Part shown: one piece after another, positions 16,101-23,676 of the stretch
How the letters are laid out: each line of letters opens with the position of its first letter
Numbering within the stretch: position 1 is the first letter of the stretch
Assembly (NCBI GenBank): GCA_031404815.1
Contig: JANNIH010000045.1
Coordinates: forward strand, 62,001-126,000
Origin: DASYKS01 sp031404815
GTDB lineage: Bacteria > Acidobacteriota > Thermoanaerobaculia > Multivoradales > UBA5704
Reading direction: 5' to 3'
Length of the DNA stretch: 64,000 bases
The notes under the pieces: model-generated
What the model was told of the DNA's origin: nothing
The model's database searches: none
The model's input: the letters and a program-made list of their open reading frames with translations, nothing else
Position numbers and translations under genes: made by a program

Positions 16101-17238
16101 GTATACCCGCTGGGCGATCAAGCTGCGGGATCAGTATGCCTATGCGGCCTGCATCCAGATCGCACGCGAAGGGTTGGAGACGTTTTCTTTCACGGACAAC
16201 GAGGCGGAACGGGTGGGGGCGGCGAAGTTGTGGCTCCTTATCTCCGATGGCTATGAGCCGCTTGGAAAACCCGTGGAGGCGAGGGCCGCATTGGAGTCTG
16301 CTTTGCCGTTCGTGGCGAACGGTGAGAGTGCCGAAGCTCATTTCTACGAAGCCAGCGCCCGTTTGAGGAAAGGGCGAGCGTTGATTCAGGAAGGCCTGCC
16401 TCGCGAGGCCGAGAAAGAGCTCGAACAGGCGGTTGCAAGCTTCGCCGCTGGCGGTTATGAGAAAGACCGCGCGGTGACGTTGGGCGAAGTGGCTCGTTTG
16501 CGCGCGCAGTCGGGGGACGTGTCGGGCGCGCTGAAGCTTTATGAGGAGATTCTGGGGATCTTCGATTCCCTGGGGGATGGGCAGCAGCGCGCGGTGGCGT
16601 TGGGCGACGTGGCTCGTTTGCGCGCGCAGTCGGGGGACGTGTCGGGTGCTCTCGCGCTTCATGAGGAGAGGCTGGGGATCTTCGAGTCTCTTGGGGATGT
16701 TCGAGAGCGCGCGTTGACGTTGGGCGACGTGGCTCGTTTGCGCGTGCAGTCGGGGGACGTGTCGGGTGCTCTCGCGCTTCATGAGGAGAGGCTGGGTATC
16801 TTCGAGTCCCTTGGGGATGTTCGATCGCGCGCGGTGACGTTGGGCGACGTGGCTCGCTTGCGGGCGCAGTCGGGCGACGTGTCGGGTGCGCTGAAGCTTC
16901 AGTTGGAACGTCTAAAAGTGCAGCGGCGGCTTGGGGATGTGGGCGAAATCGCCGCTGCCCAGTTCGATCTTGCGAACCTCGATATAGAGGCCCAGAGGTT
17001 CGACGAGGCCCGTGCCCGGCTTGCTGAGTCTTGGGGGATCTTTCTGCAAATCGGCCGCGCGGACGCCATTGCGGCTGTTGGTTCCCTGTATGGCCAATTG
17101 CTCGCAGACACCGACCGCGCTCAGGCCCTTACGATCCTCCGGACCTCCCGGGCGGCATCCGAGCGTCTGGGGTGGACCCAACAGGTTGGCGAGATCGACG
17201 CGCTTCTCGAAGAACTGGAGAAACCGGAGGCATCCTGA
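13180..17238 (+). CDS. DUF4062 - CHAT protease - STAND NTPase - TPR protein
   Basis: A 1352-residue receptor-like protein. Residues 1-110 match DUF4062 (VFVSSVFGGMLDLR, SDIYLGLFARR, EEEFRLA). A CHAT domain (about 220-560) carries His393 (VHISCHGG) and Cys446 (LVLSACSTAG), the caspase-like pair, and ends with the region GLPRVLGMQSTV. A P-loop NTPase (about 600-900) has GLGGIGKST and LLLLDNFED. The C-terminal 350 residues are TPRs, several nearly identical at the DNA level (see repeat). The plan, protease effector plus STAND switch plus repeat sensor, is that of bacterial NLR-like immune proteins. It stands alone in a toxin-antitoxin-rich stretch. Both catalytic residues are intact. Trigger and substrate are unknown. 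Confidence 0.88.
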   Translation: MRLGRVFVSSVFGGMLDLRRSAADAVALLGLDPVLTEEHVAQPDTVRDALAREIAGSDIYLGLFARRRGTVPPTGTPDDRAITEEEFRLARELGLRCLVFLSKDGDREPGLAEFLEREVADYATGIWARSYDSPESLRREMVAALAAVRPRVVLAIGSGPEGLEARLFLGGLAPAWTGAPVLGPAPVDLNLRAGTKGVFDAFRRGPSSRNRLRDGDLRAAGGDLAGRALPGPLGEALAQALDLAAGRLVTVEIRTGEDALLALPWELLSLPRHPLPVKEGKIEIIRRLVLPGDVDDPAKDSAPALPPAHLAILGFTAAPVEDQGEGARLGADGGLGDSDLFWEREQERLLFALDGLLCEGRGRLILPDTGDKEELRAQLARPDRPQIVHISCHGGPVSVPGGSPEPALFLEDADGRRAPLTGRELLSWVRATPGAEPPGLLVLSACSTAGATGEGAPGAGERAGAGVAQAVGEVAEVVEAIEAAGLAESLVRGGLPRVLGMQSTVTDSGATAFAEGFYAALARGTDLANALRAGRAELAARGGPHEWAIPTLTLHGDAGPLAAPEGTAARIATPFEAAREQFRIAGVAYLDRGYVGRRDAERRLRGAFNRGERVMVIHGLGGIGKSTLAARFLERRKGEGARVLVLYAGRALAPAALLDEIATQVGVARPAGLPPDEAEPRFREALGNALRAVVPTLLLLDNFEDNQDPDGHLLNPELGGALLDLARLGGTALRLLLTSRLSVELPPGSLEAVNLDLGELSPSGCRKLRLLDSEGLGRLDDATWRQVTLRLGGHPKALELLGGYLRSKPDRARTLLKRMDDAIQVVGGKLSAKEQERGRSLLVDTVLESVPEARLPALDRLCLLGMPFPTEESETLLAAEGIAGPGADLGWFRDHGLLARAVAPSALSGGDLVHRLLADRRIGALASREGEDAARAWHVRVADHLVARPGILSDLGAAARHREAAGNRAGALELYTRWAIKLRDQYAYAACIQIAREGLETFSFTDNEAERVGAAKLWLLISDGYEPLGKPVEARAALESALPFVANGESAEAHFYEASARLRKGRALIQEGLPREAEKELEQAVASFAAGGYEKDRAVTLGEVARLRAQSGDVSGALKLYEEILGIFDSLGDGQQRAVALGDVARLRAQSGDVSGALALHEERLGIFESLGDVRERALTLGDVARLRVQSGDVSGALALHEERLGIFESLGDVRSRAVTLGDVARLRAQSGDVSGALKLQLERLKVQRRLGDVGEIAAAQFDLANLDIEAQRFDEARARLAESWGIFLQIGRADAIAAVGSLYGQLLADTDRAQALTILRTSRAASERLGWTQQVGEIDALLEELEKPEAS
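16501..16900 (+). repeat. Tandem 120-bp TPR-coding repeats
   Basis: Units with an exact 120-bp period begin at 16501, 16621, 16741 and 16861 (the last is partial before it diverges). Each encodes about 40 residues, including LRAQSGDVSGAL and GDVARL. By my count the units at 16621-16740 and 16741-16860 differ at about 7 of 120 positions, so the duplication is recent or the units are homogenised. The TPRs of the 732-3797 protein share the period but are more diverged. Confidence 0.9.
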
Positions 17239-17321
17239 TGCCAGTGAAACCGCCGAGTCTCCGCCGAGTCCGTCGCACCCCATGGCGGGGGTGCTATCAT
17301 GATTTTCGGGGAATCGGGGAT

Positions 17322-17537
17322 ATGACCGGCATCGAGTACCTAACCGACCAGGACGGAAAGCCGAGGGCGGTCGTTCTGCCCATCGACCTCTGGCGGCGCC
17401 TGGTCCCGCGCGACGATGCGAGCGTTGGGGAACTGACCGAAGCGGGTGAAGACTACTGTCTCGGCAAGGCGATGGACGCGGGTCGCGAGACCCCTCTTTT
17501 GAGTCGCGAAGAGGCGCTGGCGTTCCTCAAGGATTGA
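17322..17537 (+). CDS. Phd/RelB-like antitoxin
   Basis: A 71-residue protein with the short antitoxin pattern: an N-terminal beta hairpin (IEYLTDQDGKPRAVVLPIDLW) reduced from the known IxYxxDxxGxxxAVxxPxxxW form, then an acidic helical tail ending EEALAFLKD. Such proteins bind operator DNA with the N terminus and the toxin with the tail. Only a fragment of a RelE-type toxin follows four bases downstream. An upstream in-frame extension exists but lacks a ribosome site; the start at 17322 fits the family. Confidence 0.65.
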   Translation: MTGIEYLTDQDGKPRAVVLPIDLWRRLVPRDDASVGELTEAGEDYCLGKAMDAGRETPLLSREEALAFLKD

Positions 17538-17541
17538 TGCG

Positions 17542-17709
17542 GTGGACGTCCGTTGCCGCGAGTCCTTTCTCCGCGACCTACACCCTTTCGTTTCAAACCC
17601 TTCCCTCCGCAGCGGAGCGGAGAGAGTTACCGGGCGTCAAGCTTTGCGGCAACTCATGGATCCGGGACTCCGAGGTCTTGGCAGATCTTGCGGGCGAGAA
17701 TGTCGTTGA
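17542..17709 (+). pseudogene. Remnant of a RelE/ParE-like toxin gene
   Basis: Four bases after the antitoxin stop, a GTG opens a frame starting VDVRCRESFLRDL, which matches the first beta strand and helix of RelE/ParE toxins. The similarity stops there: the following HPFVSNPSLRSG and later residues are not RelE-like, and the frame ends at 17709 inside the convergent hicA. Most of the toxin has been lost, probably by a deletion that joined this locus to hicBA. The match is short, so the call is tentative. Confidence 0.5.
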
Positions 17710-17839
17710 TCTCGCGGTGGCGCGGCACGGCGCTCCGGTTACCCAGCTTGAGATGGTGCCACCAGGAATGGCGGGCACCCTCGCGAAGTAGAGCGCAATC
17801 GTGGGCGGTAAGATGCGCCAGCAAATCGCGGCGTTTCAT
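17654..17839 (-). CDS. hicA: HicA mRNA interferase toxin
   Basis: A 61-residue HicA protein. It begins MKRRDLLAHLTAHDC, has the RNA-binding core EGARHSWW with the catalytic-type His, and ends SAVPRHREINDILARKICQD, the strongest family signature. HicA degrades mRNA when freed from HicB. Here the antitoxin gene comes first and overlaps by four bases. In most HicA proteins the region after EGARH contains a few different residues, but no key residue is missing. Confidence 0.9.
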   Translation of the reverse strand: MKRRDLLAHLTAHDCALLREGARHSWWHHLKLGNRSAVPRHREINDILARKICQDLGVPDP

Positions 17840-18048
17840 ACCGCGATCTGCAGCTCCTCAAAGTCCGATCCGGCGGCGACCCTGGCCTCGCTGCGATTGA
17901 GGTCGATCGCTTCGGCCAGGGTGACGCGGAGGGTTTCCAGCAGCTCCTCCCGGGTATCCTCCTGGCAGTTGACGCCGGGAACCTCCTCGATCCAGCCGAT
18001 CCAAACGTTCTGGTTGTGCTTGACGACTGCGGTAAAAGATGGGCGCAT
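17836..18048 (-). CDS. hicB: HicB antitoxin
   Basis: A 70-residue HicB protein: MRPSFTAVVKHNQNVWIGWI, then EEVPGVNCQEDTREELLETL, the usual beta-alpha core in which the antitoxin mimics substrate for HicA. The C-terminal tail after EAIDLNRSE is short, with no added HTH. I chose the ATG at 18048 because GGGGAG lies ten bases upstream; an ATG at 18072 is an alternative. The promoter region is shared with the divergent efflux operon at 18197. Confidence 0.88.
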   Translation of the reverse strand: MRPSFTAVVKHNQNVWIGWIEEVPGVNCQEDTREELLETLRVTLAEAIDLNRSEARVAAGSDFEELQIAV

Positions 18049-18196
18049 ATCGAATGGTCTCCCCTGGAGCATTGAGGATAACCGATTGTGGAAGACACCG
18101 GCGGACAAGTCCCGTGCTCGAATCGAGCTGGGAATCGCCCCCCGAGCCGCCCTCGGCACTAGACGTTTTCCCGCGAATGACGTAGAAGTTCTAGGA

Positions 18197-19420
18197 ATGC
18201 GCGCATCCCGCCGGAGCTTGGTGCTCCTGACCCTCACCCTTCCCGTCGTTCTCGCGGCCCTCGGCTGCCGGGACGCCGTGGGCGCTGCGGCGGTCGATGC
18301 CGCCCTGCCGGAACTCGCCGTTCGGCAGGGGGAGGTGCGCTCGTGCCAGCTGCTCACGGGGGAGCTGGTCGCGGAACGGGCCGAGGTGATGTCCGTGCCG
18401 CCGGTGCCGGGTTGGCAGGTGCAGATCCGCTGGCTCGCCAAGAATGGCGCCGAGGTGAAGGCGGGAGAGCCGATCGCGATCTTCGACAGCAGTGCGCTCG
18501 CCTCCGATGTCGAAGAGAAGAAGCTGAAAGTGGCCGAGGCGGAGCGCGAGCTGGAACGGAAGACCGCCGAGGCGGATACCACCGCGGCCGAGAAACGCTA
18601 CGCGATCGAAGAGAAGCGGACCGCCGTGGGCAAAGCGCGAACCCGGGCGGAAGTGCCGGCCGAATTGGTTTCCCAGGCGGAGTACCAGGAGCGGCAGCGG
18701 GCTCTCGCGCGGGCCGAAGGGGAGCTCGTCAAAGCCGAACGGGCGCTCGCCACGCAAGGGGCGACCGGCCGCGCCGATCTCGAAGTCGACCGGATTTCCC
18801 TCGCCACCTCCCGGCGCGAGATCGAGACCGCCGAGCGGGGGCGCTCGGCGCTGTCGCTCGTTGCGCCGCGCGCCGGGCTGGTGCTGATCGGCAGGCACCC
18901 GTGGGAAGACCGCGAGCTGCGCGAAGGGGATTCCGTCTGGGTGGGCATGAGCATCGCGAGCCTTCCCGATCTCGCCTCGCTCGGCGTGCTCGCGCGCCTG
19001 GCCGATGTCGATGACGGCCGGATCGCCGCCGGCATGGCGGCTACGTGTACGCTCGACGCCTATCCGGGCGAGGCGCTCGCCTGCCGGATCGAAGAGATCT
19101 CCGCCCTCGCGGGCGAGGCGGCAAAAGGCGCGCGCCTGCGCCGGGCGTTCGCCGCGCGGGTCTCGCTCGCCGGGGCCGATCCGCGGCGAATGCGGCCGGG
19201 CATGTCGGTCCGGGTCGAGGCGTGCGGCGCGCCGCAATCCGGGCTGCTCGCCCCCCGCGCCGGCTTGGATCTTTCGACCACGCCGCCCCAGGCGCGGCTC
19301 GCCGCGGGCGGGACGGCGGCGGTGCGCTTGGGGGAGTGCGGTCCGTTCGATTGCCGGGTCCTGTCGGGGCTCTCGGTGGGGCAGCGGTTGCGGGCGGCGA
19401 ATGAGGGGTTGACACGATGA
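18197..19420 (+). CDS. HlyD-like periplasmic adaptor, lipoprotein
   Basis: A 407-residue membrane-fusion protein. The start at 18197 gives a lipoprotein signal with lipobox LAALGC at about residue 20. A half-lipoyl region (WLAKNGAEVKAGEPIAIFDS) is followed by a long coiled-coil hairpin (about 100-215), the second half-lipoyl region (SLVAPRAGLVLI) and a beta barrel with RMRPGMSVRVE. Such proteins bridge an inner-membrane transporter to an outer-membrane channel. It is the first of four genes with 4-base overlaps, encoding three adaptors and one permease. Confidence 0.8.
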   Translation: MRASRRSLVLLTLTLPVVLAALGCRDAVGAAAVDAALPELAVRQGEVRSCQLLTGELVAERAEVMSVPPVPGWQVQIRWLAKNGAEVKAGEPIAIFDSSALASDVEEKKLKVAEAERELERKTAEADTTAAEKRYAIEEKRTAVGKARTRAEVPAELVSQAEYQERQRALARAEGELVKAERALATQGATGRADLEVDRISLATSRREIETAERGRSALSLVAPRAGLVLIGRHPWEDRELREGDSVWVGMSIASLPDLASLGVLARLADVDDGRIAAGMAATCTLDAYPGEALACRIEEISALAGEAAKGARLRRAFAARVSLAGADPRRMRPGMSVRVEACGAPQSGLLAPRAGLDLSTTPPQARLAAGGTAAVRLGECGPFDCRVLSGLSVGQRLRAANEGLTR

Positions 19421-20760
19421 CCGAAAAGCTTCCGGCTTCGCTGATGCGGCAAGCCGCTGCCGACTCGGGGCCGGCCCGCAAGGGGCGCAAAGGGAAAAAG
19501 CTGCGCATCGCCGGGGCGCTCGCCGTGTTGTTGGTCTTGGGCGGCCTTGCCTGGGCGGCCCGGCCGGGCAAGGCCACGCCTGAGCCGCGCGATTGGGCGG
19601 TCCTCGAACGAGGCGATCTGGTGGCGACCGTTACCGTGTCCGGTGAGCTGGAGGCGGCCTCGTCTCTGCTGCTCGGTCCGCCGTCAATCCCGGAGACCTG
19701 GGAGTACAAGATCGCCGACCTCGCCCCGGAAGGGCGCAGCGTCCCTGCCGGTACGCCGGTGGTCCGTTTCGACAGCGCCGAGCTGGAACGCCAGCTGGTT
19801 GAAAAGAGCGCCGAGCGCGACTCGGCCGAGCAGCAGATCGCGAAGAAGCGGAACGAGCTGGCGCTCGCGCGCGGCGAGGCGGAAGTCGCCCTGGTCGATG
19901 CCGAGGCGCGGTTGCGCAAGGCGGAGCTCAAAGCCCAGGTGCCGGCGGAGCTGTCGTCGCGGATCGACCTAGAAGGGGCAAAAGCCGACCTCGCACTGGC
20001 CGAAAAAGAGGTCGCCTATCGCCGCGAGCGGCTGCGCCAAGAGGCCCGGAGCGGTGCGGCCGAGGTCGGGTCGCTCTCCGACAAACGCGATCGGGCGGCG
20101 GCGCGTGTGCGCGAAGTGGAGCAGTCGATCGAGCGGATGACCGTTCGCGCGCCGCGCGCCGGAACCGTGATCTACGTCGCCGACCGCAACGGCCTGAAAA
20201 AACGGATCGGCGATTCGTGCTGGCAGATGCAGAAGGTGATCGAGCTACCCGACCTCGGCACCATGCGCGCGCGCGGCGAGGTGAGCGAGGCCGATGTCGG
20301 CCGCCTCGCGGTCGGCCAGACGGTTCGGCTGGCGCTCGATGCGCTCCCCGATTCGCCGGTCGCCGGCCGCGTCGAGTCGATCGACCGCGCGGTGCGCGAG
20401 GAGCGCGGCAGGGCGCGGGCGGAGGGGAAGGTAATCGCTTTGGAGATCTCGCTGCCGGGGGCGACCGGTCCGGCGCTCAAAGAGACCCCGGGGGCCTCTG
20501 CTCTCGCCGGGCGCCTGCGCCCCGGCATGCGCTTCCGCGGCACGGTCGAGATCTCGCGCGCCCGAGACCTTTTGTTGATTCCGGCCGAGTCTGTCTTCCC
20601 GTCCGCCCGTGGCCCGCGCGTGCTCGTTCGCGGCTTCTGGGGCTTCGCCGAGGTCTACCCGAAACTCGGCCGACGCACCGCGGAGGCGTTCGAAGTGCTC
20701 GCCGGCCTCCGCCCGGGGGATGCCGTCGCGCGGCGCGATCTGGCGGAGGAGGCGCAGTGA
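19417..20760 (+). CDS. HlyD-family adaptor, membrane-anchored
   Basis: A 447-residue adaptor. A positively charged N terminus (KGRKGKKLR) and one membrane helix (about 29-47) anchor it to the inner membrane with the bulk in the periplasm. It has a lipoyl half (LAPEGRSVPAGTPVVRFDS), a coiled-coil hairpin (about 125-225), TVRAPRAGTVIYV, and the barrel/proximal domain ending in GFAEVYPKLGRRTAEAFEV and LAGLRPGDAV. It overlaps its neighbours on both sides by four bases. It is a paralogue of the first gene of the operon but differs in anchoring. Confidence 0.85.
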   Translation: MTEKLPASLMRQAAADSGPARKGRKGKKLRIAGALAVLLVLGGLAWAARPGKATPEPRDWAVLERGDLVATVTVSGELEAASSLLLGPPSIPETWEYKIADLAPEGRSVPAGTPVVRFDSAELERQLVEKSAERDSAEQQIAKKRNELALARGEAEVALVDAEARLRKAELKAQVPAELSSRIDLEGAKADLALAEKEVAYRRERLRQEARSGAAEVGSLSDKRDRAAARVREVEQSIERMTVRAPRAGTVIYVADRNGLKKRIGDSCWQMQKVIELPDLGTMRARGEVSEADVGRLAVGQTVRLALDALPDSPVAGRVESIDRAVREERGRARAEGKVIALEISLPGATGPALKETPGASALAGRLRPGMRFRGTVEISRARDLLLIPAESVFPSARGPRVLVRGFWGFAEVYPKLGRRTAEAFEVLAGLRPGDAVARRDLAEEAQ

Positions 20761-22061
20761 GGTTCCGGGTTTTGGCCGGCCCCGTCGGCCTCTGTGTCGC
20801 CTTTTTGCTGCTCGGCGGTTGCGGCGGCGATGACGCGGCGATTCCAACCCTCACGGTGCGCGCGGAGCCGCTGGTGCGCAAGGTGATGGCCGAAGGGAAC
20901 CTCGAATCGGCGCGGGCGACCCCGCTCTCGGTTCCGATCGAAGCGCCGGGGCCGATGCGCATCGCCTGGCTCGCGCCGGACGGCGCGCGGGTGCGGGCCG
21001 GCGACGTGATCGCCACGTTCGATCCGAGCGAGCTCGACAAGGCGCTCGACGCCGCCCGCGGCGATCTCGCGAAGACTCTCGAACAGGGGAAGAAATCGGA
21101 CGTCACCGCGAGCGCCGCGCTCGCCGACCTCAAGGTCGATGCCGATCTCGCGAAAGGCGATCTCGAAGCGGCGGATCGATTCCAGAAGCGCGACGAGCAG
21201 GCCTTCTCGCGCAATGAAATCCTGGAGTCCGCCGTCGATCGCGAGCTGGCGGAGGCGCGCGCGAGCAACGCCCGCCGCGCGCGCGAGGTGCGCGGGCGGC
21301 AGTCGGCGGCCGAGCGGGCGCTGATCGACATCGATGCGCGGAAAGCCGGGATCGCGATCGCCCGTTCGGAGCGCGGCCTGCGGGCGATCGAGATGCGCGC
21401 GCCGCACGACGGCCTGTTCGTCGCCGAACGCGATTTCAGGAACGATCCGGTCCGGCCGGGCGACACGGTGTTCGCCGGTCAGCCGATCGGCAAACTGCCG
21501 GAGCTGTCGATCATGCGCGCCGAGGTCTATGTTCTGGAGGCCGACGCCGACGGCCTGGAAGTGGGCAAACCGGCGACCGTGATCCTCGAATCGCGCCCGG
21601 GCCGGCCCCAAGAGGCGCGGGTGGCGCGCGTCGATACGCTCGCCAAACCCCGATTCCGCGGCTCGCCGGTGCAGTACTTCGCGGTCGATCTCGATCTCGC
21701 GAAGACCGATCCGAGCGTCGCCAAACCGGGCGCCCGGGTGCGCGCCGAGCTGGTGCTGGATCGGCGTGAGCGGGCGATCGCCATCCCGCGCCAGGCGTTG
21801 TTCGAGCGCGGGGGTAAAAGCGTGGTGTTCCGGCGTGCTGGGGCCAAGTCGGGTGGGCGCTTCGTCGCCGTACCGGTCGTCACCTCGCCCGCCGGCCCGG
21901 GGCGGCTGGTGGTCGAATCGGGCCTCGCGGCCGGCGACGTGATCGCGTTGATCGATCCCGAGCGGGGAGCCGCGCCCGCCAAAGCGGATTCGAAAGCTGG
22001 GGAAACCGCCCGACCGGCCGGACCGGCCCGGCCGCCAGGCCTTCCGGGAGGGGAAGAATGA
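20757..22061 (+). CDS. RND/ABC-type efflux adaptor, lipoprotein
   Basis: A 434-residue adaptor that starts with a GTG overlapping the upstream stop; GGAGGAG precedes it. The signal peptide ends in LLLGGC, a lipobox. Order: lipoyl half (WLAPDGARVRAGDVIATFDP), coiled coil (about 90-205), second lipoyl half (IEMRAPHDGLFVAERD), barrel, and membrane-proximal domain (IPRQALFERGGKSVVFRR, VVESGLAAGDVIAL). The tail is Pro/Ala/Gly-rich. This pattern matches MacA-type partners of MacB permeases; the MacB-like permease is the next gene. Confidence 0.87.
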   Translation: MRFRVLAGPVGLCVAFLLLGGCGGDDAAIPTLTVRAEPLVRKVMAEGNLESARATPLSVPIEAPGPMRIAWLAPDGARVRAGDVIATFDPSELDKALDAARGDLAKTLEQGKKSDVTASAALADLKVDADLAKGDLEAADRFQKRDEQAFSRNEILESAVDRELAEARASNARRAREVRGRQSAAERALIDIDARKAGIAIARSERGLRAIEMRAPHDGLFVAERDFRNDPVRPGDTVFAGQPIGKLPELSIMRAEVYVLEADADGLEVGKPATVILESRPGRPQEARVARVDTLAKPRFRGSPVQYFAVDLDLAKTDPSVAKPGARVRAELVLDRRERAIAIPRQALFERGGKSVVFRRAGAKSGGRFVAVPVVTSPAGPGRLVVESGLAAGDVIALIDPERGAAPAKADSKAGETARPAGPARPPGLPGGEE

Positions 22062-23290
22062 TTCCGCACGAAGCGCTGCGCGCCGGTTTCGACAGTCTCG
22101 CCGCGCACAAGCTGCGCGCGGCGCTCGCCACCCTCGGGGTGATCTTCGGCGTCGGCGCGGTGATCGCGATGCTTTCGATCGGCAAGGGGGCGGAAAAGCA
22201 GGCGCTCGCGCTGGTCGAACGTTTGGGGCTGCGCAATCTCGTGGTGCGCGGGCGGGTCCTCGATGACGAAGCGGCCAAAGAGATTCGCAAGAAATCGCTC
22301 GGCGTCTCGATGCGTGATCTGACGGCGATCCGCGAGGCGATTCCGGGAGTTGAGTTCGCCGTGCCGCGGATTCGCCTCGACGCGACCAAGATCGAAGCGG
22401 CCGGCACCCGCGCCGAGGCGGTGATCTGGGGGGCGGCGCCCGAGCAGGCGCGGCTCGCCCGGCTAGACCTCTCGGAGGGGCGCTTTCTCGATGCGCTCGA
22501 TCAAGCGACCTCGGCGCAGGTCTGTGTGATCGGGCCCTCCGTCCGCCGCGATCTGTTCGGCCAGGAGGCCGCGCTCGGCCGTCCGGTCAAGGTGGGCGAC
22601 GTCTGGCTCACCGTGGTCGGCGTGCTCGCGGCCTCGGTGGGGGGCGACAGTTTCGAAGGGGTCTCGATCGGCTCGACCGCGCGCGAGGTCTACCTGCCGG
22701 TCGCGACCGCGGAGCGCAAATTCGAGCGCGAGCCGCTCGCCGCTCCGCTCGACGAGATCGCCGTTCGACTGGCGCCCGGTGTCGACACCCGTCCGGCGGC
22801 CGCGGCGCTCGGTGAGTTGCTCGCGCGCCTCCATGGCGGGGCGGAGGATTACGAGCTGGTGGTGCCCGAAACGCTGCTCGACCAGAACCGGCGCACCCAG
22901 CGGCTGTTCAACATCGTGATGGGTGCGATCGCCGGCATCTCCCTCCTGGTGGGCGGGATCGGGATCATGAACATCATGCTCGCCTCGGTGCTCGAACGGA
23001 CGCGCGAGATCGGCCTGCGCCGCGCGGTCGGCGCGCGGGGTAAAGACATCCGCACCCAGTTCCTCGCCGAGGCGTTCGCGATCAGCGGTTTGGGCGGGCT
23101 CGCCGGGGTCGTGCTCGGGGTTGCGATCGCCAAAGGGGTCTCGCTCGGCGCCGGCTGGGCGACGGTCGTCACCCTCCCTTCGATCGTGCTCGCGACCGGC
23201 GTCGCCCTCGCGGTCGGCCTCGCCTCCGGGTTCTATCCCGCGTCGCGCGCGGCGAACCTCGATCCGATCGAGGCGTTGCGCTACGAGTAG
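22058..23290 (+). CDS. MacB-like ABC transporter permease
   Basis: A 410-residue permease of the FtsX/MacB type. An N-terminal membrane helix (KLRAALATLGVIFGVGAVIA) is followed by a periplasmic MacB_PCD domain (about 45-270) and three C-terminal helices; the loop RTREIGLRRAVGAR is the characteristic coupling segment. It has no nucleotide-binding domain. No LolD/MacB-type ATPase gene is found in this operon or near it, nor a TolC-like channel, so the pump must borrow an ATPase from elsewhere or work without one. It ends the operon. Confidence 0.9.
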   Translation: MIPHEALRAGFDSLAAHKLRAALATLGVIFGVGAVIAMLSIGKGAEKQALALVERLGLRNLVVRGRVLDDEAAKEIRKKSLGVSMRDLTAIREAIPGVEFAVPRIRLDATKIEAAGTRAEAVIWGAAPEQARLARLDLSEGRFLDALDQATSAQVCVIGPSVRRDLFGQEAALGRPVKVGDVWLTVVGVLAASVGGDSFEGVSIGSTAREVYLPVATAERKFEREPLAAPLDEIAVRLAPGVDTRPAAAALGELLARLHGGAEDYELVVPETLLDQNRRTQRLFNIVMGAIAGISLLVGGIGIMNIMLASVLERTREIGLRRAVGARGKDIRTQFLAEAFAISGLGGLAGVVLGVAIAKGVSLGAGWATVVTLPSIVLATGVALAVGLASGFYPASRAANLDPIEALRYE

Positions 23291-23416
23291 GGTTCTCCTC
23301 AGCCACGTGTAGTTGTATAACGGTTTCAAACAAGGGTAGGTACCTTGAGCTGAACCTCGGCACCGGAGCGCTATTTGGCCAGCGCGTCACCGAGGGTCAG
23401 TCTGGCGGGAGTACGT

Positions 23417-23431
23417 ACAGTATGCTACTGT
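23417..23431 (+). promoter_or_regulatory. Operator-like inverted repeat upstream of vapB
   Basis: ACAGTA-TGC-TACTGT is a perfect 6-3-6 inverted repeat, eight bases before the vapB ATG. It contains TATGCT, a possible -10. Antitoxin autorepression through such a site is typical of VapBC. Confidence 0.6.
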
Positions 23432-23438
23432 CATCCGT

Positions 23439-23666
23439 ATGCAACTGGCCGCCAAGAAAAGCTCCGCCCCCCGTCCATCTCGGGAAGGCAAGATCCGGAA
23501 AGAGTTCTGGCTGGATCCCAAGGCACTTCGCCGCGCCCAAACGATCCTGGGCACCGCCACCGAGCGCGAAACCGTCGAAGCGGCGCTCGACCTGGTCGCT
23601 TACCGGCGCGAACTCCTCGACGGGACGAAGGCGCTCAGCGGAATCCAGATCGACTCGATCCGCTAG
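23439..23666 (+). CDS. vapB: VapB-like antitoxin
   Basis: A 75-residue small basic protein. After a Ser/Pro/Arg-rich start, the sequence IRKEFWLDPKALRRAQTILGTATERETVEAALD fits a ribbon-helix-helix DNA-binding fold, and the tail VAYRRELLDGTKAL would contact the toxin. The PIN-domain toxin gene begins 10 bases after its stop. A 15-bp inverted repeat sits immediately upstream. The family assignment rests on the gene pair as much as on the sequence. Confidence 0.75.
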   Translation: MQLAAKKSSAPRPSREGKIRKEFWLDPKALRRAQTILGTATERETVEAALDLVAYRRELLDGTKALSGIQIDSIR

Positions 23667-23676
23667 GTTCCGTCTG

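Noticed and set aside
16501..16900. Possible CRISPR or mobile repeat
   Set aside because: The 120-bp units are in frame and encode TPRs; there are no spacers.
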